This document shows, in pieces, positions 26,399-35,172 of a DNA stretch of 64,000 nt; the stretch's first letter is position 1; the number at the start of each line of letters is the position of its first letter. This DNA comes from Nocardia jinanensis (GTDB lineage: Bacteria; Actinomycetota; Actinomycetes; Mycobacteriales; Mycobacteriaceae), in contig NZ_BMMH01000010.1 of the NCBI RefSeq assembly GCF_014645735.1, forward strand, positions 1 through 64,000, written 5' to 3'. The translations under genes and the position numbers were made by a program. The notes under the pieces were generated by a model. That model was not told the origin of the DNA. It did no database searches and saw nothing but the letters and a program-made list of their open reading frames with translations.

Positions 26399-26504
26399 TC
26401 AGCCCTTGGCTTTTCGGCGTCGCTCGGCAACGAGATGGCGGACCTCGCGCAGCTGCTCGCGCACCTTCGCTGGGTCCGGCTGGACATGTCGAGCCCGAAC
26501 TGGT
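26399..26504 (-). pseudogene. possible antitoxin remnant upstream of the PIN gene
   Basis: An open stretch of about 34 codons ends 12 bases before the PIN start. It reads VQPDPAKVREQLREVRHLVA and then a basic tail, like the C-terminal helix of a DNA-binding antitoxin. A TGA precedes it and there is no start codon, so it is at best a 3' fragment. Its identity is inference from position and composition. Confidence 0.35.
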
Positions 26505-26963
26505 CACACGCTGATATCGAACCGGTGCGGCCGAATCACGGCAGACCAGGGGTTATGGGTCATCACAGCGCTGGGCCGTTGTCGCGGCCGCAGTCCTTAT
26601 CGGCCTGCGAATGCGCGGCTTGCTCGTGGCTGGGTCTGGCAGCGCGCTGTTTTGGGTTGTGAGCGGCTCGCAGCTGGTGCTCCAGAGGCACAGGCAGCAT
26701 CGATGGGCGAGAGATGGCTGCGACCAGTCGCACCAAACCCTGTTGCCACGCCACAGTTGAATACGCGACCGCACCAATCCGGAACCCCGAGTTCGCAGTT
26801 CGCCTGCGAGAGCTGATCGGTTCCGCGGGCTACAACGGATCGAGCACCCCGCCGCACTGACGCGGCAGTGTGTCCACGCGATGGGGGTGGGTCGTGCGCC
26901 TGCCCCCATCGTCGGTGTCCGTCGGGACCGTAGCGATTCCCGCGGCCCGCCCATGGGCAGAAC
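26505..26963. other. gap with no convincing gene
   Basis: About 460 bases with no clear gene. On the plus strand an open frame of about 52 codons (ATG 26714, stop 26867) ends RNPEFAVRLRELIGSAGYNG, which looks protein-like but has no ribosome site and no family I recognise. It may be another decayed fragment of the toxin-antitoxin zone. Confidence 0.4.
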
Positions 26964-27890
26964 TCAGTGCGGGATGGAGTCGATTATCGCGCGGGCGCCC
27001 TGGCGCAGCAGATCGGCGCCGACGAAGAAGCCCAGTGCCTGCGGATCTTCCGGCACACCCCAGTGATGTGCGTCCAGCCACTGGGTGCCGTCGAGGTCGA
27101 ATACCTTGCCCCGCAACGAGAGCCGCCCGGTGGGTTCGATCACGCAGACTCCGGCGATCGGCGAGTTGCAGTGTCCTTGCAGGGCATGCAGCATGGCGCG
27201 TTCGGCATCGGCGACCCGGCGTGTCTCGGCATGGTCGAGGCGGCCCGCGAGCTCACGGACCTCCTCGTCGTCGACGCGGCAGGCGAGAGTGAGGACACCG
27301 GCACCGATCGGCGGGCACATCACGTCCACCGGAAGGATCTCGGTGATCCGGTCCTCGCGACCGATCCGGTACATCCCGGATACCGCCGCGATCAGCACAT
27401 CGCAGTACCCATCCTCGAGGCGTTGCAGCCGGGTGTTCATATTTCCGCGTAGCGGTTTCATCTCCAGCCCGGGATAGTGCAGGCGCAGCTGCGCGGCCCG
27501 GCGCACCGAACTGGTACCCACCACGGTCCCGGCCGGCTGCTCGGCCAGCGGCCGGCCGTCCTTGGTGATGATCGCGTCACGTACATCGTCACGGGCCGGG
27601 AAACCCGCGAAAGCGATACCTTCGGGAATCGGGATATCCCCGGGTATATCTTTCAGGCAGTGCACCGCCAGATCGGCTTGATCATTGAGCAGAGCATCGT
27701 CGATCTCCTTGACGAAAGCCCCCTTACCGCCGAGTTTCGCCAGATCCCCCATCCAGCGGTCACCGGCGGAGGTCACCTTGACCAGCTCGGTTTCCACGCC
27801 GAACTCGGCGAGACCGGCGGCCACCTGCTCGGCTTGGGCCACCGCCATAGGGCTGGAGCGGGTGGCGATCCGGATGATGCGCAAAGCCAT
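26964..27890 (-). CDS. hemC: hydroxymethylbilane synthase (porphobilinogen deaminase), stand-alone copy
   Basis: Cytosolic enzyme joining four porphobilinogens into hydroxymethylbilane. It is 308 residues, the normal length. Substrate and cofactor sites are conserved: IATRSSPMAVAQA, GGKGAFVKEID, VHCLKDIP (catalytic Asp), GTSSVRR, LRGNMNTRL, and GHCNSPIAG with the Cys that binds the dipyrromethane cofactor. No other tetrapyrrole gene is nearby. Actinobacteria normally carry hemC in a hemA-hemC-hemD-hemB cluster, so this may be a second copy. VTSAGDRW replaces the more usual TKGD segment. Confidence 0.88.
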   Translation of the reverse strand: MALRIIRIATRSSPMAVAQAEQVAAGLAEFGVETELVKVTSAGDRWMGDLAKLGGKGAFVKEIDDALLNDQADLAVHCLKDIPGDIPIPEGIAFAGFPARDDVRDAIITKDGRPLAEQPAGTVVGTSSVRRAAQLRLHYPGLEMKPLRGNMNTRLQRLEDGYCDVLIAAVSGMYRIGREDRITEILPVDVMCPPIGAGVLTLACRVDDEEVRELAGRLDHAETRRVADAERAMLHALQGHCNSPIAGVCVIEPTGRLSLRGKVFDLDGTQWLDAHHWGVPEDPQALGFFVGADLLRQGARAIIDSIPH

Positions 27891-27943
27891 GCGCAGACTC
27901 TACCGCCGCCGGATATCGGCCAATAGCCGCGGTGGTATCCGGA

Positions 27944-28135
27944 TCAGCGACCGGCGACGGAGTCGAGGAAGGAATCCCAGACCGCCGGGTCGACCACCAG
28001 GGCCGGACCAGCGGGATTCTTCGAATCACGGATACCGACCGCACCGCCGGCCAGGAACGCGACCTCGACGCAGGCCTTGTCAGCGCCGCTGTACGTGCTC
28101 TTGAACCATTCCGCACCCGATAGACGATCGTTCAC
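27944..28135 (-). CDS. DUF397 small protein (partner of XRE/DUF5753 regulator)
   Basis: 63 residues. The DUF397 signature is clear: AEWFKSTYSGADKACVEVAF near the N-terminus and VGIRDSKNP, then DPAVWDSFLDSV. In actinomycetes such proteins stand beside XRE/DUF5753 regulators (WhiJ/Scr-like pairs) and influence development or act like toxin-antitoxin partners. Its ATG overlaps the stop of the regulator gene (ATGA), so the two are coupled. Confidence 0.9.
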   Translation of the reverse strand: MNDRLSGAEWFKSTYSGADKACVEVAFLAGGAVGIRDSKNPAGPALVVDPAVWDSFLDSVAGR

Positions 28136-29016
28136 GTCCCGTACTCCTTTGCGACCCGCCGCAGCAGCGCCCGGCTCCGCTCGTCATCAAGCGCTACCTG
28201 CCGAAGCTTCTGGTGCGCCTGAGCATACCGTGCCACTGCCACCGGCTTTTCCAAATAGAGGTCCCCGGTGTAGCTCTCCACATAAACCACCGTCGGTTCG
28301 GGAGGTTGGCGGCGCGTGGTCTTACGAGGTTCGATGATCACGAACGGCCCCATGGCGACACCCATCGGAAATCCCGCAGCGAAGGGCAAGATCCTGACCG
28401 TCACATTCGGTCGAGTACTGAGGTCCGCAAGGTGCCGCAGCTGACCTGCCATGACGCGGGGACCACCGACGACACCCCGGAGGACTGATTCCCGGAGGGT
28501 TATATCGATCTGGACCGGCACGTTACTTCGCGTGATCAGAGTCTGCCTTCGCATCCTCAGCTTTACGCGTCGATCATGTTCCCCGGCGGGCTCAGCGGGG
28601 TACCCAGCCCGGATCAACGCACTCGCGTACGCGGGAGTCTGCACGATGCCGGGCACAAGTTCCAGCTCGTACCAGGTCAGTGCGTGTGCCGACGACTCCA
28701 GATCCACGAATACATCGAAATGCTCGGGGATGAGGTCGCCGTACTCGTGCCACCAACTCTGTCCGGCCGCCTGGCAGGCCAGACCTTTGAGTACCTCGGT
28801 GAATTCGTCGCTGAACTCGTAGATCCGGCACAGCGCCTCCACATCCACCAGTCGGATTCGCCCTGTTTTACCGACCTCCAGCCGCTGGACTGTGCTGATA
28901 CTCCACTCCATCAACGCGCCCACGTCGGCCAGCGTCAAGCCCACTGCCTCCCGACCATTGCGCAGGTGTTTACCAAGCTGCCGCCGGGGAAGGGTCGATC
29001 CAGCGCACTCGGCCAT
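28132..29016 (-). CDS. XRE-family regulator with DUF5753 domain
   Basis: DNA-binding protein of about 294 residues. An N-terminal helix-turn-helix (LGKHLRNGREAVGLTLADVG, SISTVQRLEVGKTGRI) occupies about 15-75. The DUF5753 domain (about 95-285) includes WYELELVPGIVQTPAYA, RMRRQTLITR, and VTVRILPFAAG. The ATG has GGAG eight bases upstream; a longer in-frame start would add 37 residues unlike the family. It forms a regulator/partner pair with the DUF397 gene. The 377 bases upstream to the YoeB gene hold no gene I can support. Confidence 0.9.
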   Translation of the reverse strand: MAECAGSTLPRRQLGKHLRNGREAVGLTLADVGALMEWSISTVQRLEVGKTGRIRLVDVEALCRIYEFSDEFTEVLKGLACQAAGQSWWHEYGDLIPEHFDVFVDLESSAHALTWYELELVPGIVQTPAYASALIRAGYPAEPAGEHDRRVKLRMRRQTLITRSNVPVQIDITLRESVLRGVVGGPRVMAGQLRHLADLSTRPNVTVRILPFAAGFPMGVAMGPFVIIEPRKTTRRQPPEPTVVYVESYTGDLYLEKPVAVARYAQAHQKLRQVALDDERSRALLRRVAKEYGT

Positions 29017-29393
29017 TCGCCTATCTCCGTTCGAAGGGGACCCGGCATTCTCATCCTCGAACAAGTGCACCGCCCAGGATGAAAAACACCGTGGTGATTC
29101 GGATGATTTCTCGATCGCACCTCGCACAGCACCAACCCTCGGTGCTGTGCTGGATATGCGCCCGGTACGGAGAAGCTGCCGCCAAGCCCCCGCTTCCCCA
29201 TCCGGTGCCCCTTACTCTCCACCGGGACCGGGCGCGCCAACAGTACCCCCGATTTCATCAGAGGTGTTGCGATGAAAAATATTTCGTACGGAGATCCGCC
29301 CCGGCGGCCTGCCGGGTGGCTGGGCCATCGCTGCGAGCCGCTGTTCAGGTCCTGATCCAGCGCCGGGCGGTCCCGGTTACGGCCGGGTGTAGG

Positions 29394-29648
29394 TCAGTAG
29401 TGGTAGCGGGCCTGAGCGATGAGGATATTGTCTCCGGAGACGGCATAGACCAGGCGATGTTCGTCGTTGATCCGGCGAGACCAGTACCCGGACTTATCGC
29501 CTTTCAATGGCTCGGGCTTGCCCAGCCCGGTGAACGGATCACGGTCGATATCGTTGGTCAGACGCATGATTCGCAGCGCCATTTTGCGATCAGTGGAGAT
29601 CCAGTGGCCGAGATCTTCGAATGCGACCTTCGCGAAGGTGACTTTCAT
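29394..29648 (-). CDS. yoeB: YoeB-family mRNA interferase toxin
   Basis: 84-residue ribosome-dependent ribonuclease of the Txe/YoeB family. The residues matching E. coli YoeB catalytic Glu46, Arg65 and His83 are present in KPEPLKGDKSGYWSRRI, HRLVY and ARYHY. It lies directly after the YefM gene, overlapping it by four bases, the standard order antitoxin then toxin. It looks intact. Confidence 0.93.
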   Translation of the reverse strand: MKVTFAKVAFEDLGHWISTDRKMALRIMRLTNDIDRDPFTGLGKPEPLKGDKSGYWSRRINDEHRLVYAVSGDNILIAQARYHY

Positions 29649-29911
29649 TCGAGCTCTTCGCGGAGCTGCTCCATATCCATCTCGACAGAATCACCGGCTT
29701 CGAGTTGGGCGATTCCCTGGGCGAGGCGTGCGGCATTGGCGGGGGAACGCATCAGGTAGAGAGTCTCGTGGAGGGAGTTGTACTCGTCTTCGGAGATCAG
29801 TACGGCGTTGCCTTTGCGGCTGGTGATATGGACGGCGACAGCGTCGTCATTGACCTGTTCGATCAGTGGGTACAGGTTCGCGCGCGCCTCGCTGGCGGAC
29901 ATGCTGGTCAT
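29645..29911 (-). CDS. yefM: YefM/Phd-family antitoxin
   Basis: 88 residues. The N-terminal DNA-binding fold is MTSMSASEARANLYPLIEQV, then HITSRKGNAVLISEDEYNSL. The C-terminal toxin-wrapping helix is acidic (LEAGDSVEMDMEQLREELE). The ATG and a second ATG three codons later are both possible. It overlaps the toxin start and would repress its own promoter. The 176 bases upstream to the Rieske gene contain no gene. Confidence 0.92.
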   Translation of the reverse strand: MTSMSASEARANLYPLIEQVNDDAVAVHITSRKGNAVLISEDEYNSLHETLYLMRSPANAARLAQGIAQLEAGDSVEMDMEQLREELE

Positions 29912-30087
29912 CGGCGGTTCCCTTCCCTGGATCGCTCCCGAATGGTACCGGATTGTGGTACGACTTGTCGAGCAACCTGGCCGAGCTGGTGGATAGCCAT
30001 CGGCTTCAGGACCAGGCGAAGGCCGCCACGCAGAGCGGTAGATCTTCGCTGGTTCCGGGCATGTCGATCGACCGCACCGCCGCCGCG

Positions 30088-31665
30088 CTACCCCGCCGGC
30101 TCGGACAAGTTCCGGGAACGCAGCTCGTGCCCCTTCGAGGTCTTGCAGCGGCCCGATTCCAGATCCCACTGCCAGCCGTGCAGATTGCAGGTCAGCGTGT
30201 TGCCGTCCACCACACCGAATTTCGACAGGTCGGCCTTCAGATGCGGGCAGCGCCGCTGGATCTCCCAGCCGGCCACCTCCACCGACGCCGAATCGTCGTG
30301 CGCCTCGGAGAACCAGCCGTCGGCGTAGGCGATCCGCTCGTCGGTGAGGCATTTGAAGAAGGTGTACAGGTACTCGTTGTACCCGCCGATACGCCATGCC
30401 TGGAACCGGGTCGACAGGAAGATCGTGTTCACCCAGTCCGGTTCCTGATCGCGCAGGACAGTGCGCACCAGTTCCGGTGCGATCCGGAAACCGTAGCGGT
30501 ACCTGCCCTCACCTTCGAGCGGAGCGCGCACCGCCCGTTTCGGGAAGTCCAGGACCACGGTTTCCTCGCCCATGACCAGGCCCACCGGGTACCCGATCCC
30601 GTCGCAGATCAGATCGCTCTGCGCCATGATCGGTTCGAACAGGGCCCGCAGCGGTTCGAGCAGCGGCTCCCCTTCGGCCGGAGCCCAGGTCTTCTTCTCC
30701 GCGACCAGCACGGGCGCCAGCCGCTGCGCCATTTTCTCGACGTAGGCGGCCTTGTCGCTCCAGATGGTCGCCGGATCATAGGGGTGGGCGAGTTCGAGTT
30801 CATCGCCGTGCACATCGACGGTCGAACCCGGCACCATCAGCAAGCCACGATCGTGACCGTGCTCGCGCATCTGCTCGAGGAAGACCATCTGATCGGGGAA
30901 GATATTGCCCTCGTCGCCGTGGTCGTCGTTGAGATAGCGCAGTTCGTCGTCGAGGAATACCGGCGGGCCGGCGGACGGGACGACCCAGGTCGCGCCGACC
31001 TGCTCGATATAGCTGCGGGCCCGGTCCATTCCGCGCTGACGCTTCTGTTTACCGAAATTCGATTTCGTGCGGGCCGGGATGTCGTAGACCATCGGGTACC
31101 AGATCGCGCCCGAGTACTGCAGCAGATGAATATCGATCTTGCCGAACGCGTCGTGCAGCACATCCATATCGACCGGCCGCGCGTCGTTCATATTGAAACA
31201 GGTGGTTTCACCGTCGGAAACGAGCAGTCCGGAATCACCGATCGGCCCGTCCGCGGGAGCGCGCAGCGCGACGATCATGATCTCCAGTTCGGCGGCCGGA
31301 TCGCCACCGCCGTTCCCCATGGATCCGTTGATCTCGTGCTTGACCGAATCCTCGGTCTCGAAGAATTTGTGGAAACCGAGTTTCTCCAGTTCACGGCGCA
31401 GATCCGGGACCGGGTAGTCGGGTAGGAGAACGGTGGCATCCTTGTTCACGTACTCGGCCAGATGCGCAGCGTCGAAATGGTCGCGGTGCAGATGCGATAC
31501 GTAGAGGAAATCGCAGTCACCCAGTTGCTCCCAGTCGAGCTGGGTGTTGTCCGGAAAAGGGAACCAGGATCCGAAGTACGCGGGGTTCATCCAGGGGTCG
31601 CATAGGATCGAACCTGCCGCGGTCCGGATATGAAATCCCGCATGTCCGACGCTGGTGATCTGCAC
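30088..31665 (-). CDS. metallo-beta-lactamase-fold and Rieske [2Fe-2S] fusion protein (Rv3818-like)
   Basis: 525 residues. The N-terminal UlaG-like metallo-beta-lactamase domain has SVGHAGFHIRTAAGSILCDP and the metal motif SHLHRDHFD. The C-terminal Rieske domain has CPHLKAD and CNLHGWQWD, the Cys-X-His and Cys-X2-His pairs binding a [2Fe-2S] cluster. The same two domains, in the reverse order, make up CMP-N-acetylneuraminate hydroxylase, so an iron-sulfur oxygenase acting on a sugar nucleotide or related substrate is possible. The counterpart in M. tuberculosis (Rv3818) is uncharacterised as far as I know. No electron-transfer partner is nearby. Confidence 0.85.
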   Translation of the reverse strand: MQITSVGHAGFHIRTAAGSILCDPWMNPAYFGSWFPFPDNTQLDWEQLGDCDFLYVSHLHRDHFDAAHLAEYVNKDATVLLPDYPVPDLRRELEKLGFHKFFETEDSVKHEINGSMGNGGGDPAAELEIMIVALRAPADGPIGDSGLLVSDGETTCFNMNDARPVDMDVLHDAFGKIDIHLLQYSGAIWYPMVYDIPARTKSNFGKQKRQRGMDRARSYIEQVGATWVVPSAGPPVFLDDELRYLNDDHGDEGNIFPDQMVFLEQMREHGHDRGLLMVPGSTVDVHGDELELAHPYDPATIWSDKAAYVEKMAQRLAPVLVAEKKTWAPAEGEPLLEPLRALFEPIMAQSDLICDGIGYPVGLVMGEETVVLDFPKRAVRAPLEGEGRYRYGFRIAPELVRTVLRDQEPDWVNTIFLSTRFQAWRIGGYNEYLYTFFKCLTDERIAYADGWFSEAHDDSASVEVAGWEIQRRCPHLKADLSKFGVVDGNTLTCNLHGWQWDLESGRCKTSKGHELRSRNLSEPAG

Positions 31666-31709
31666 GAGCTCGCTCCTCCTGACCGTTTACGGCCCTCCAG
31701 GGTAGTGCG

Positions 31710-32642
31710 TCAGGACGAGATATCCCCGATGCAGTAGCCGTCGTCACCCTGTTCGAGTAGAAATGTCCGGTTCTGCGTGATTCCCGACGCATTCGTCACC
31801 GGCACCGCCACGGCCATGTATCCGGTCGTCAACGGCTGGGAACTGATCTGCTGATCGGCGAATCCGGTGATTCCGTCGAGGGTACCGGGATTCTGTGCCA
31901 GCGGTGCGACCACCGGCGCGCCGCTCGCCTGCGGATCCCAGGCCGCCGGGTCGGCCGCGCAGACCAGGGGGTATCGGTCTTCCTGGTCGGCGGGATCCAG
32001 CGGTTGCCCGATGGAGCGGGCCAGATAGCGGCGCACGGTGTGCCGGGCGTCGGCGGCGTCGTAGACCGGTTCCGCACCCGCGGCGGACACCCGGCCGCAG
32101 GCGTATCCGGCGGCTACCCGGTGCTCGTCGACGCTGACCGTGGTGATGCCGTCCGTCCAGGTGAGGGTGCCGTCCACCGCCGTACCCGGCTGGGCGAGCG
32201 CGCTCAATGCCGCGCCGGGGTCGGCGTACATGGCCTGCACGGTGAGCGGCGGAATGGTCCAGCACGAGTCTTGGAGGATCGCGGTATCTCCGGACCGCAG
32301 ATCCGCGGCGAACCGCTGCAGCGCGGGCGCGGCGCCGGGGACTCCGGGCACTGCACCGACCGCGGGCGCGTCGGCCGGGACCGGTGGCAGAGCGGGCACC
32401 GAGGGTGGCGCGCCGGCAGCGGTGGCCTGCGGCTCCGTGCCGGTCGCGCTGCCCGCGGACTCCCGCGCCGGTGTACTACCGGAATCGCCCGGGATCCCGG
32501 AGACGGAATCACATCCGGTACCCAGCAGCACCCCGGATACGGCGAGCCCCACAGCGAGAGCACGCACCCGGGCGCGGCGCCCGGTGTCACGGCCGGTTCG
32601 GCACAACGGTACGAGGCGGGCGCGTTCCACTTCGACGATCAC
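31710..32642 (-). CDS. putative lipoprotein of unknown function
   Basis: 310 residues with a lipobox SGVLLGTGCDS (Cys at about residue 44) after a basic N-terminus. A Pro/Ala-rich linker (about 50-105) precedes a soluble domain with four Cys, probably extracytoplasmic. The GTG start has AGGA just upstream. I do not recognise the domain. It is divergent from the acyltransferase pair, separated by 140 bases. Confidence 0.75.
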   Translation of the reverse strand: MIVEVERARLVPLCRTGRDTGRRARVRALAVGLAVSGVLLGTGCDSVSGIPGDSGSTPARESAGSATGTEPQATAAGAPPSVPALPPVPADAPAVGAVPGVPGAAPALQRFAADLRSGDTAILQDSCWTIPPLTVQAMYADPGAALSALAQPGTAVDGTLTWTDGITTVSVDEHRVAAGYACGRVSAAGAEPVYDAADARHTVRRYLARSIGQPLDPADQEDRYPLVCAADPAAWDPQASGAPVVAPLAQNPGTLDGITGFADQQISSQPLTTGYMAVAVPVTNASGITQNRTFLLEQGDDGYCIGDISS

Positions 32643-32782
32643 CTTTCCTGCGGTACATACGAGTTCGGTCGAGACACCGGTGCCCGACCGAGCCGCGGGG
32701 GCCCGGGGTCCGGCGCACTCGGGGCGCGCGCGGCGGGCCGGACGCTGCCGGTCATCATGGCAGCGACTACGCTAGCTGACTT

Positions 32783-33553
32783 GTGGAACCCGTCTACCGG
32801 ACGATCATCGGGCTGGCCCGGACCGTCTTCTTTCTCGAAGGCCTGAAGTTCACCGTCACCGGTGATGAGAACATTCCCGCCGCCGGTGGCGCGGTACTGG
32901 CGGTCAACCACACCGGATACATGGACTTCACCTACGCGGGGCTGCCGGTGCGCACCCCCAAGCGGTATATCCGGTTCATGGCCAAGAGCGAGGTCTTCGA
33001 CAACAAGATCTCCGGGCCGATCATGCGAGCCCTCAAACACATTCCGGTGGACCGGGCCGCGGGCGCCGACTCGTACAAAGCCGCCGTCGAATATCTCCGA
33101 AGCGGCGAACTGGTCGGCGTATACCCCGAAGCCACCATCAGCCGCAGTTTCGAGATCAAGGACCTGAAATCGGGTGCCGCCCGGATGGCGCTCGAGGCGC
33201 ATGTGCCGATCATCCCGATCGCCATCTGGGGCGCGCAGCGGGTATGGACGAAGGGCCATCCGAAACGACTGGGCCGCACCAATACCCCGATATTCATTGC
33301 CGTCGGCAAACCGATCCAGCCCTATGAACCGGCGGCCGAGCTCACCGCCGAGTTGAAGGCGAACATGCAGGAACTACTGCACGGATTGCAGGAGAACTAC
33401 ACGCACGAATCCGGCGCCTTCTGGGTTCCGGCACGACTCGGGGGTGGGGCGCCTACCCTGGAGGAAGCCGATGCGATGGACGCCGCCGAAGCCGCGGAAC
33501 GAGTCGCCCGCAGACGGGCCGAGCTCGCGGGCCGGGACGACACCGGCGCCTGA
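32783..33553 (+). CDS. PlsC-family 1-acyl-glycerol-3-phosphate acyltransferase
   Basis: Membrane-associated lysophospholipid acyltransferase, 256 residues, one of two tandem paralogues (counterparts of Rv3814c-Rv3816c). The catalytic motif is AVNHTGYMDF (NHX4D in place of HX4D order as in related proteins), and the substrate-binding motif is VYPEATISRSFE. IPIAIWGAQRVWTKG follows. The GTG start comes seven codons before the hydrophobic N-terminus. It probably acylates glycerol-3-phosphate derivatives in phospholipid synthesis. Confidence 0.9.
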   Translation: MEPVYRTIIGLARTVFFLEGLKFTVTGDENIPAAGGAVLAVNHTGYMDFTYAGLPVRTPKRYIRFMAKSEVFDNKISGPIMRALKHIPVDRAAGADSYKAAVEYLRSGELVGVYPEATISRSFEIKDLKSGAARMALEAHVPIIPIAIWGAQRVWTKGHPKRLGRTNTPIFIAVGKPIQPYEPAAELTAELKANMQELLHGLQENYTHESGAFWVPARLGGGAPTLEEADAMDAAEAAERVARRRAELAGRDDTGA

Positions 33554-33692
33554 CGGCGCTGTCGGACGGAGCCCATCCGCAGCCGCGCACGGCCGGAGCG
33601 AATGCGGAGGTACGCAGAGAGCGTATAGCCACCGCGGGCGGGGCAGGTCGGGCGAGGAGCGGAATATCCGCAGGCAGTGAGCAGGAGTTGCG

Positions 33693-34433
33693 ATGGCACG
33701 GGAGCCGGTTTTCGATGCCCTGGCCGGGCTGGTGCACACGGTGTTCTTCCTGCAGGGTGTGCGCATCGATATCGGCGGCCAGGAAAACATCCCGCGCGAG
33801 GGCGGTGCCGTATTGGCGGTGAACCACACCTCCTACCTGGACTTCATGGAAGTCGGTGTCGTGGGACGCCGGTCGGGCCGCAATGTGCGGTACATGATGA
33901 AAGCCGAACTCGAGCACGGCGTCGTGGGTTTCCTGATGAAGCACTGCAAGGCGATCGGCGTCGACCGGACGGCGGGCGCGGAATCGTTCGGCCGGGCCGT
34001 AGCGGCCCTGCGGGCGGGTGAACTGGTCGTGGTCTACCCGGAGGCCACCATCAGCCGCAGCTTCGAGCTGAAGGAATTCAAATCGGGCGCAGCCCGGATG
34101 GCGCTGGAGTCGGGGGCACCGATCGTGCCGCTCGCCATCTGGGGTGCCCACCGGATCTGGACCAAGGGTTTCCCGAAACGATTGGGCCGCCACAATTTCC
34201 CGGTTCAGATCCGTATCGGCGAACCGCTGGCCGCCACGGGCTCGGTCGACGAAGTGACCACCACACTGCGCGGGCGGATGAGTGAACTCCTGACGGCGGC
34301 GCAGGAGGGCTACCCGATGCCCGCGGGGCAACCGTGGGTCCCGGCTCGGTTGGGCGGGAGCGCGCCCACGATGGAACAGGCGGCGGTTCTGGAAGCCGAG
34401 GAGTACGCGCGCAGGCGGATTCAACGCCCCTGA
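33693..34433 (+). CDS. PlsC-family acyltransferase (second paralogue)
   Basis: 246 residues, similar throughout to the upstream paralogue. The catalytic motif is AVNHTSYLDFMEV and the substrate motif VYPEATISRSFELKEF; the PLAIWGAHRIWTKGF segment is shared. The ATG has GAGTTG purines in place of a strong site. The 139-base gap from the first gene has no terminator hairpin I can see, so the two may be co-transcribed. Tandem duplication is clear; whether the two differ in acyl preference is unknown. Confidence 0.9.
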   Translation: MAREPVFDALAGLVHTVFFLQGVRIDIGGQENIPREGGAVLAVNHTSYLDFMEVGVVGRRSGRNVRYMMKAELEHGVVGFLMKHCKAIGVDRTAGAESFGRAVAALRAGELVVVYPEATISRSFELKEFKSGAARMALESGAPIVPLAIWGAHRIWTKGFPKRLGRHNFPVQIRIGEPLAATGSVDEVTTTLRGRMSELLTAAQEGYPMPAGQPWVPARLGGSAPTMEQAAVLEAEEYARRRIQRP

Positions 34434-34658
34434 AATGGCGACTCGACGCTAGCCGGGACGCGGGTCACACAGGGACGGTCCCCTTCACCAAACAGCCGCG
34501 GTCTCTCGGTGCCGAGTTCAGCGAGGCTTACAAAGGTCGAGTCCCGTCCCGCCCTTGACCGGAAGTGGTCAACAGTCGGCATTCCGCGAACGGTCGGCCG
34601 CACTTCGCATGCGCGAAGCGCGAGACTCGGGCGCGCAGCGGCGGGGGCCTCAGGGCCT

Positions 34659-34875
34659 CGACGCCGCCGGTGGCGCCGAAACAGCACCTTTGCGAGTGTT
34701 GGCCCGGGTCTTCGCCTTCGGGAGTGAGCCCGGCATCGCCACAGGGCCGGCCCTTCACACTTTTGACGGGGCCGCGGCCCACACCCACACCTCCGCAAAC
34801 CAGCCCACCAACCGAGGCTGGGAGATGTGCCTTGCTCGTGAAGGTGCGGTGTTTTTGGCGCCGCCTGCGGCGTCG
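34659..34875. repeat. inverted pair of a 38-41-bp repeat
   Basis: The segment 34835-34875 recurs at 52029-52069 (38 of 41 identical by eye) and appears inverted at 34659-34696 (about 80 per cent). Paired, the inverted copies would enclose about 138 bases. The core is GGCGCCGCCTGCGGCGTCG, itself able to fold. No protein is encoded. Confidence 0.65.
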
Positions 34876-34880
34876 CGGGG

Positions 34881-34971
34881 TTGAGGCCCCCTCGGTCTCG
34901 CCGTTCGGGCCTCGAGACTCGCGCCTTCGGCGCATGCGCTTTCGAGGCCTGAACGGCGAGACGGGCCTCAA
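34881..34971. repeat. long palindromic element (29-bp stem)
   Basis: Nested complementary arms: 34881-34889 with 34963-34971; 34896-34906 with 34951-34961; 34907-34915 with 34942-34950; and an inner GCGCC-TTC-GGCGC hairpin at 34921-34933. Together they make an almost continuous stem. With the flanking repeats it fills the 34434-35172 non-coding gap. It could act as a terminator for the acyltransferases or be a REP-like mobile element. Confidence 0.75.
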
Positions 34972-34977
34972 CCCTTC

Positions 34978-35039
34978 GAGGTGTCTCGTAAGACTCGACG
35001 CATGCGGTTGCGGCGGCATTCGACGGCCGGATCGGTATG
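34978..35039 (+). repeat. dispersed 62-bp repeat, right copy
   Basis: Second copy of the segment at 40-101, with two mismatches. It directly follows the long palindrome. A weak relative (CTCGTAAGGCTCGGCGCCGG) occurs at about 52078, just after the third copy of the 41-bp repeat, so the two repeats may travel together. Confidence 0.75.
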
Positions 35040-35172
35040 TGGACCGGTTCGTGAGGGGGTGCTATCGGCTTGCTTTTCGTCTGCCGCACGACGCCGAGGT
35101 GATGTCCAGCCGCGGGTCCGGCCTCGCCTCATATCTTCTGGGAAAACCAGACCGATGGCCTCACCTGGCCTG

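Noticed and set aside
26714..26869. Small plus-strand protein ending RLRELIGSAGYNG
   Set aside because: Looks protein-like but has no ribosome site, no known family and lies in a decayed zone; kept only as a note.
34434..35172. Several open frames between the acyltransferases and the copper operon
   Set aside because: They arise from palindromic GC-rich repeats; no start site or domain supports them.
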